This document shows, one piece after another, positions 38,026 through 42,588 of a stretch of DNA of 42,588 bases. Below the pieces are notes generated by a model. The model did not search any database. It saw only the letters and a program-made list of their open reading frames with translations, and had not been told where the DNA came from. Made by a program: the position numbers and the translations under genes. Source of the DNA: a virus; IMG/VR virus record IMGVR_UViG_3300024054_000027, positions 1-42,588 of that record; one strand, 5' to 3'. Within the stretch, counting starts at the first letter, position 1; each line of letters starts with the position of its first letter.

Positions 38026-39187
38026 AACAATACCACACCTGCCTTGTTGGGACTCTATCCATTCGACAAAACCACGGACTTAAATCTTTTATATTTGTTC
38101 TAAAAGAATCACCAATTAACTCAACTTTCTTGAAATTGTTTTTTAAGGCCTGATATACTTGTTCACGATTATCTTCGTTATAAGTTAACTCACCAATAAA
38201 GACTTCTTTAGTCACGCTTTTTATTTTAGCAAACACTTCTTCAATTGAATATCGCTGATAAAAGACATACTCAACCGCCAAGGCAAGAACAAAGTCGTAT
38301 TGAGTCTCAAAATTATAGGTCATAAAATCGGCGTTGATAAAAGTAATAGGACGTTTCCTAAACTTTTGGAGGAAGACTGCCGCGTCATAAAACTCCTTGT
38401 TTAATTCTATGCCGGTAACTATTCCATTGTTAGCTGCCAAATAACTAATCTCTCCAATATTACAACCAATATCCAACAGAGTTTTTCCCCACAAATTAAA
38501 ATTATTCATCAACAAAACTTGCAGCCATTTATAAGGTGGGTCAGACATCCCCTCATTTTTAATTCCATTTCCGTAATCAAAACTCTGGTATTGAAACACC
38601 TGATAATCTGGCGCAATATTATGGCTAGTTTTATATTCCAAGAATTCTTTTTTTCTTGCCTGCAAAGTGCTTTCAATATTAAGAGAAAGAAAGTCAAGAA
38701 CAAAATCCAGCGCGGTCACTATTGAATCAAAAGTTTTTGTTTCTACTTTGCGGGAACATACTAGCTCATAAGCAACCGTTGCCCCTTCATAATAGTTCTT
38801 ATTTTTCAAACATCTTTCAATAAACTCGCCATAATTTACATTTCCAATAATAAGGTTTTCTTCTTTATATTTATGCGCTTTTTTAACATTTGCCTTCCAG
38901 TCAGCATAATTTAATTTTAGATGAATATTAAGAACAGCATAGGACGGATCAGTTAGGTCAAAAATAAATGGGGGTTGAGTTTCAATAATCAAAATTGAGA
39001 CGCCTGTTTTTTCAAAACATTCTTTTATTCTACTTTTAAGTTTTTCTTCACTTGTTAAATCCCAGCAAAAAACATCTAAAACATCTATTATGTGTTCCTT
39101 GCTTGTTTTTTTTATTAGTTGTTGTGCAAAATATGTTTTTCCGGTGTTAGATAGGCCGGTTATCATAATGCACAATTTTTGTTGCAT
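38018..39187 (-). CDS. P-loop kinase-like and SAM methyltransferase fusion
   Basis: 389 residues. N-terminal domain (about 1-165) has a Walker A GLSNTGKT (11-18) like small-molecule kinases such as adenylylsulfate kinase. The C-terminal domain has the SAM motif LLDIGCNIGE (237-246) with an acidic residue at VTGIELNKEF, a class I methyltransferase. The linkage of a kinase to a methyltransferase next to glycosyltransferases suggests modification (phosphorylation then methylation) of a sugar chain end, as known for O-antigen chain terminators. That parallel is inference. Confidence 0.72.
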   Translation of the reverse strand: MQQKLCIMITGLSNTGKTYFAQQLIKKTSKEHIIDVLDVFCWDLTSEEKLKSRIKECFEKTGVSILIIETQPPFIFDLTDPSYAVLNIHLKLNYADWKANVKKAHKYKEENLIIGNVNYGEFIERCLKNKNYYEGATVAYELVCSRKVETKTFDSIVTALDFVLDFLSLNIESTLQARKKEFLEYKTSHNIAPDYQVFQYQSFDYGNGIKNEGMSDPPYKWLQVLLMNNFNLWGKTLLDIGCNIGEISYLAANNGIVTGIELNKEFYDAAVFLQKFRKRPITFINADFMTYNFETQYDFVLALAVEYVFYQRYSIEEVFAKIKSVTKEVFIGELTYNEDNREQVYQALKNNFKKVELIGDSFRTNIKDLSPWFCRMDRVPTRQVWYCYV

Positions 39188-39217
39188 TTAATGTTTTCTC
39201 TCTTTCGCCATATATTT

Positions 39218-39589
39218 TTACTTTAAAAGACAGTTTCTTAACAGTTCCATCATTGGTTTATGTTGTGCTTCAGCCATTAAATATTGCCGCACCTTTATCG
39301 CAGACAACAACATGACTTGAGGAAATCTTTCTTGCACAACCGTAATAATCAAAGGGGAAGATGATTCCCCGGAATTTAACAGTTTAAACATAACTAAAGG
39401 GGTGGTGTTGCCACAAATGTCTTGTCCTTCTTTGCTGTCAACCAGATAATTAATTACCACCTCATAGATAACTTTTGCCTTTTCATCTTGAATCTCCTTT
39501 TGATTAATTCCCTCTAACGTTTTCCGCATATTTTTACGCATAAGCTTTGGCCATTGTTGAGTTGTTACTTTTCTGTCAATGATGGTCAT
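39218..39589 (-). CDS. Hypothetical protein (123 aa)
   Basis: Mixed helical protein beginning MTIIDRKVTTQQWPKLMRKNMRKTLEG. Contains INQKEIQDEKAKVIYEVVINYL and a C-terminal basic helix. It lies between the methyltransferase region and the sugar cassette. No family recognised. Confidence 0.5.
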   Translation of the reverse strand: MTIIDRKVTTQQWPKLMRKNMRKTLEGINQKEIQDEKAKVIYEVVINYLVDSKEGQDICGNTTPLVMFKLLNSGESSSPLIITVVQERFPQVMLLSAIKVRQYLMAEAQHKPMMELLRNCLLK

Positions 39590-39608
39590 TTTATTTCCTC
39601 CTTATTAT

Positions 39609-39833
39609 TTATCCAAAAAAGCAATTTGCGATTAAAATTTCATCCACGTTTTTCATACATTGCAATGATAAATTCCCCTTAAATTTAACCCCGATAATCA
39701 TTGGTTGCCTGATAATTACTTTATAAACAAGCCATATTTTGAAATTATCAATTTTTATTCGTATCCATCTAAAAACACCTTTGATTATTCCCTTATCACA
39801 ATATTTCCAGTGCCACCTTTTAATTGTTTCCAT
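39609..39833 (-). CDS. Hypothetical protein (74 aa)
   Basis: Basic and aromatic (RWHWKYCDKGIIKGVFRWIRIKIDNFKIWLVYKV). No family recognised. Upstream ORF (39840-39980) ends a few bases before its start. Confidence 0.5.
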   Translation of the reverse strand: METIKRWHWKYCDKGIIKGVFRWIRIKIDNFKIWLVYKVIIRQPMIIGVKFKGNLSLQCMKNVDEILIANCFFG

Positions 39834-39839
39834 TTTTAA

Positions 39840-39980
39840 TCACATCCCCCTTGTTAAAACGCTATTAGCGGAAGGTTTTGGGGGTTCCTTATGTTTTTTA
39901 TTCAAAATGAATGGTTTGGGGTCAATCGATAAAATAACGTTGCTCAAATCTAATTTTTCTATTTTTACAGGCGTATCCAT
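39840..39980 (-). CDS. Small hypothetical protein (46 aa)
   Basis: ATG at 39980 overlaps the TAA of the methyltransferase gene (TAATG) with GGGGGGTGAAAA as ribosome site. Sequence includes VKIEKLDLSNVILSIDPKPFIL, then Lys/Pro-rich residues. Such small ORFs after methyltransferases are common, function unknown. Confidence 0.5.
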   Translation of the reverse strand: MDTPVKIEKLDLSNVILSIDPKPFILNKKHKEPPKPSANSVLTRGM

Positions 39981-41230
39981 TATTTTTCACCCCCCAATCT
40001 TAATTCCGACCATTTAACACCGTCTTCTCTTATTGGCTCTTGTCCTGTATAGTCTGCCCAGCGTTGCAAAATTACGTCGATATAGATTGGGTCAATTTCC
40101 ATCATGTAACATTTGCGGTTTAGCTTTTCGCAGGCGATAAGAGTGCTTCCACTACCACCGAATAGATCAAGGATGATATTATTTTTTTCGCTTGAATTTA
40201 TTATTGGTTTTTCTATGATAGCTATGGGCTTCATTGTTGGATGCAAATCACTTTTCTGCGGTTTATTAACCATCCATACGCTTGTTTCATTATGCCCACC
40301 AAACCATCGATGGACTTCTTTTTCTTTCCACCCATAAAAAATTGGTTCATGCTGATAATGATAATCCATTCTGCTTAGTACATGATTATTCTTAACCCAA
40401 ATCATCATATGTTTTAAGTTCCAGCCAGATTTTAATATCATCATCATCATCATCAAATCTCCACCTTGCATCGCATTTATATAATAGCAAGAATTTTCTT
40501 TTGTAAATTTATAAGCATTGGTAAACGCTCCTCTCCATAATTCCCCCATTTCTTCTTTGCTTTTATGGTCATTTTTAATTGGGTATTGAATGCGATTGGC
40601 AAGGGAAATCGCATTCAATGCCTTATTTTTATCCGCATAACATACGCCATAAGGTGGATCAGTTATAAATAAATCCGCCTTTTTATTATTCATCAATCTT
40701 TCCACATCTTCTTTTTTTGTACTATCCCCACAAAGTAACCTATGATGATTTCGAAATGTCCACAAATCACCAATCTTACTTTTAGCATCTTTAGGCATAT
40801 CTGGGACATTATCGTCTTGGTCATTATCTGGTGCGTAATTAGAAAGCAACTTATCAAGGTCTGTTGTTTTTCCAAGGTCAATGTTGAAATCTTCCAACTC
40901 AATATCTTCTCTAAATGGATAAACCAATTCAGCAAGTGCGTCTTCTTCATAAAAACCATAGCGCTGGTTATCAATAAGGTTGTATTCGATAATCTCTTTT
41001 TCGGAAGTTGTTTTAACCTCTGATACCCAAATATCATCAATCCCTAGTTCTTGGTAAGCACGGTATCTCATATTACCACCGAGAATAATTCCATCCTGAT
41101 TTATAACTATTGGCTTAAATTGACCATATTTTTTTATGTGTTTCTTAAGTAATTCAAATTGTTTTTTATTTATCCCCCTTGGATTTTTCTCGTATAACTT
41201 GAGTGTTTCTCTTTTCCTAAAATCTTTCAT
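39980..41230 (-). CDS. ParB-like domain fused to a DNA methyltransferase
   Basis: 416 residues. Residues 1-120 form a ParB/sulfiredoxin-like domain (IVINQDGIILGGNMRYRAYQELG, IEYNLIDNQR). Residues 165-400 are an amino-methyltransferase with DPPY (191-194) before FGGSGST (357-363), the beta-type motif order. It methylates adenine N6 or cytosine N4 in phage or host DNA, likely to evade restriction. Such fusions are common in phages. No restriction partner is seen nearby. Confidence 0.82.
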   Translation of the reverse strand: MKDFRKRETLKLYEKNPRGINKKQFELLKKHIKKYGQFKPIVINQDGIILGGNMRYRAYQELGIDDIWVSEVKTTSEKEIIEYNLIDNQRYGFYEEDALAELVYPFREDIELEDFNIDLGKTTDLDKLLSNYAPDNDQDDNVPDMPKDAKSKIGDLWTFRNHHRLLCGDSTKKEDVERLMNNKKADLFITDPPYGVCYADKNKALNAISLANRIQYPIKNDHKSKEEMGELWRGAFTNAYKFTKENSCYYINAMQGGDLMMMMMILKSGWNLKHMMIWVKNNHVLSRMDYHYQHEPIFYGWKEKEVHRWFGGHNETSVWMVNKPQKSDLHPTMKPIAIIEKPIINSSEKNNIILDLFGGSGSTLIACEKLNRKCYMMEIDPIYIDVILQRWADYTGQEPIREDGVKWSELRLGGEK

Positions 41231-41367
41231 GATTTACTCCCTATTTTCCCAATCATTTCCTTTAATTCTTCTGGCATTTTAGCCGATGGTTCTGGATTTT
41301 CCTGTAATTGCCTTTCGGGTGGAATAGTTTCTCGATATTCTTTCATCTGTTTCTGTTTACTAAACAT
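41227..41367 (-). CDS. Small hypothetical protein (46 aa)
   Basis: ATG at 41367 with an AGGAG site some 15 bases upstream. Ends TCATGA overlapping the start of the methyltransferase. Charged (KQKQMKEYRETIPPERQLQ, then PEELKEMIGKIG). Fills a gap in the operon. Function unknown. Confidence 0.45.
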   Translation of the reverse strand: MFSKQKQMKEYRETIPPERQLQENPEPSAKMPEELKEMIGKIGSKS

Positions 41368-41542
41368 ATCTTGCAATTGAATACTCCTCGCCTAATGCAC
41401 CTTTTTCAAACAATTGGTCAGAAACATTTTGCAAATGCTGCTTGTTTTCCAGCTCTTTTTGTTTATGACATTTATAACAAAAAACATAATCACGGTATGT
41501 TTGTTCTCCACACTCACAATAAATAATAACTTTTCTTGACAT
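41360..41542 (-). CDS. Small zinc-ribbon protein (60 aa)
   Basis: Start chosen at ATG 41542 (just after the RusA stop) to give MSRKVIIYCECGEQTY; the frame extends to 41569. Two pairs, CEC and CYKC, can hold one zinc. The rest is helical. Perhaps a nucleic-acid-binding accessory. Overlaps the next ORF slightly. Confidence 0.5.
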   Translation of the reverse strand: MSRKVIIYCECGEQTYRDYVFCYKCHKQKELENKQHLQNVSDQLFEKGALGEEYSIARYV

Positions 41543-41543
41543 A

Positions 41544-41918
41544 CTATCTTTCATTACATTCTTCAACACAAATAATAACTTTATCTTGTTTACACCCTGT
41601 TTCTACTATTATCTGCAAAAGTTTAACAACATCAGAATTATCATCAGGTATTACGCCTGCTTTGACTAAACCATCTTGGAACAATTTTATTTCCATATTA
41701 CATGGGTCATGGCGTCGTTTATCTTTGAATTGGCAAACATAAGTTATAAAACAGGTGTTAAACTTTGTCCGTTCTTTTTGGCGTATAACACAACAAAAAA
41801 CCAAGTCGTGAATCTCATTCGCCATTCTGCTACGGACAGACCAATGTTTGCCTGAGTAAAGAATATTACGACTGGGGCATTTAATCGGTATTTCAATTAT
41901 TAATTTTGATGCTTTCAT
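41544..41918 (-). CDS. rusA: RusA-like Holliday junction resolvase
   Basis: 124 residues, the usual length. The family core is KDKRRHDPCNMEIKLFQDGL, then VKAGVIPDDN. In RusA the catalytic residues are the two Asp in D-x-D-N plus the later Asp. Here the first Asp (D71) and the later D92/D93 are present, but the second position is Cys (C73). It resolves branched DNA before packaging. The Cys could mean altered activity or a variant subfamily. Confidence 0.72.
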   Translation of the reverse strand: MKASKLIIEIPIKCPSRNILYSGKHWSVRSRMANEIHDLVFCCVIRQKERTKFNTCFITYVCQFKDKRRHDPCNMEIKLFQDGLVKAGVIPDDNSDVVKLLQIIVETGCKQDKVIICVEECNER

Positions 41919-41925
41919 TTTTATC

Positions 41926-42588
41926 TCATGTTAAAATTAATGGTTTATCTTCTGATTGATTTCTCCAATTAAGTGCCTGTTTAACAGTTTTGCAATCTTC
42001 ATGTATTCCTTCCACATGATAAATCCCTTTTAAGCTCGGATTTTCCATCACTAAATACGGTGCATAAAAACCAGTTCTAAATATTGGGCCAAAATCAACT
42101 AATTCATAACCATTGCTTTTCTCAATTGATGTTGCATGATTAAGTAATTGATCTAACCCAATTTTACGGACAAATTCCCTTCTTATTTCAGCATTATCAA
42201 TATCTTTTATCTGTTCAGGTTTCAAATCTTCTTTTTTAGTATCAACTAACCATTGAGGAACTCTTACCCCATTTAATGCAAAGACAGAAAATCCATCGGG
42301 ATATGCAATCGCAGGGCCAGTTTCAGAGTGTATTCTTCCATCTTTTAGTTTGCAGATATTATGACGTTCAGAAATCCAACAAATATTCTCATGAGGTAAA
42401 AACCAACCAGCATTTTTTGCAATAATCCATAGTCCTTTAAGCTTTTTTGTTTGTTGTTCTAATCTTAGGACATTACTAAAGTAATCATAAAATCCTAACC
42501 AGTTAGCATCATGTTGCCCGTACCCGCTATCCCAGATGCTATTACCTATTCTATCGCTATAACTGAAATTAGCCTGGATACTATTCCA
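41926..42588 (-). CDS. DUF6745-like protein, C-terminal part (continues at 679-1)
   Basis: The C-terminal part of the gene that starts at 679. It runs through 42440-41926 to TGA and contains AKNAGWFLPHENICWISERH, GRIHSETGPAIAYPDGFSVFALNGVRVP, the signature of the DUF6745 family I recall, and a helical end. The bases 42441-42588 overlap the left end; the last 22 bases (42567-42588) differ from 127-148 but stay in frame (W-N-S-I-Q-A-N-F in place of the left-end repeats). So the window shows two versions of the repeat array. The function of this family is unknown. Confidence 0.75.
   Translation of the reverse strand, partial: WNSIQANFSYSDRIGNSIWDSGYGQHDANWLGFYDYFSNVLRLEQQTKKLKGLWIIAKNAGWFLPHENICWISERHNICKLKDGRIHSETGPAIAYPDGFSVFALNGVRVPQWLVDTKKEDLKPEQIKDIDNAEIRREFVRKIGLDQLLNHATSIEKSNGYELVDFGPIFRTGFYAPYLVMENPSLKGIYHVEGIHEDCKTVKQALNWRNQSEDKPLILT
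42441..42566. repeat. Terminal overlap, copy 2
   Basis: Exact copy of 1-126. Supports circular closure at about 42,440 bp. Both copies lie within the DUF6745-like gene. The 22 bases past it differ from the left copy. Confidence 0.9.

Noticed and set aside
32943-41918. Prophage integration module
   Set aside because: No integrase, excisionase or CI-like repressor was recognised and no attachment-site-like repeat stands out, so lysogeny has no support here.

Overview
The window looks like a nearly complete circular assembly of a short-tailed (podovirus-like) double-stranded DNA phage. Bases 1-126 recur exactly at 42441-42566, so the closed circle is about 42.4 kb and the window carries about 148 bases of overlap. 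Essentially every gene lies on the minus strand, so transcription runs from high to low coordinates and continues through the contig ends. The sequence is AT-rich, with AGGAGG-type ribosome sites, overlapping start and stop codons and a standard bacterial code (TAA, TGA and TAG all used as stops). No integrase, phage repressor, tRNA or CRISPR array was recognised. The host cannot be named from the sequence. A lipobox signal peptide and consensus TTGACA/TATAAT promoters indicate a bacterium.

Late region, read from 32.6 kb down to 5.7 kb: a noncoding control or packaging region (32641-32942), small and large terminase, a 681-residue portal, small head proteins, a scaffold-like protein, a head protein and the major capsid protein. 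These are followed by two tandem paralogous head or tail decoration proteins, zinc-ribbon proteins, two large fibre or spike proteins, neck and nozzle proteins, receptor-binding proteins, a run of internal virion (ejection) proteins, and lysis genes (two holin-like proteins and an M23 endopeptidase). There is no tape measure or tail sheath, which fits a podovirus. The nozzle gene appears to be split into two ORFs around a receptor-binding cassette. Two terminator-like hairpins end this unit at about 5.6-5.75 kb.

Junction region, 5.6 kb to 4.1 kb: a lipoprotein gene with its own consensus promoter (moron-like). Next is a consensus promoter that fires into about 350 bases of noncoding, structured sequence whose first 104 nt can fold into a bulge-loop pseudoknot followed by an intrinsic terminator. 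Then comes an array of four 11-bp direct repeats (22, 22 and 30 bp spacing) lying in what may be a decayed replication-initiator gene, and a third consensus promoter. No DNA polymerase, helicase, primase or intact initiator is visible anywhere, so the RNA and the repeat array are the best candidates for replication control.

Early region, 4.1 kb to 0, wrapping to 42.4 kb and down to 33 kb: a chain of small overlapping ORFs, an Imm5-like Ala-rich repeat protein, a GEVTGH-motif protein next to a DUF6745-like repeat protein that spans the contig junction, a RusA-like resolvase, and a ParB-methyltransferase fusion. After these comes an overlapping six-gene cassette: a P-loop/methyltransferase fusion, two family-2 glycosyltransferases, a DegT aminotransferase, a GNAT acetyltransferase and a GT4 glycosyltransferase. 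The region closes with a GroES-like protein and a sigma-region-2-like protein directly before the terminase control region. The glycosyl cassette probably makes or attaches an acylated amino sugar on the virion, DNA or host surface. The sigma-like protein is a candidate switch to late transcription.
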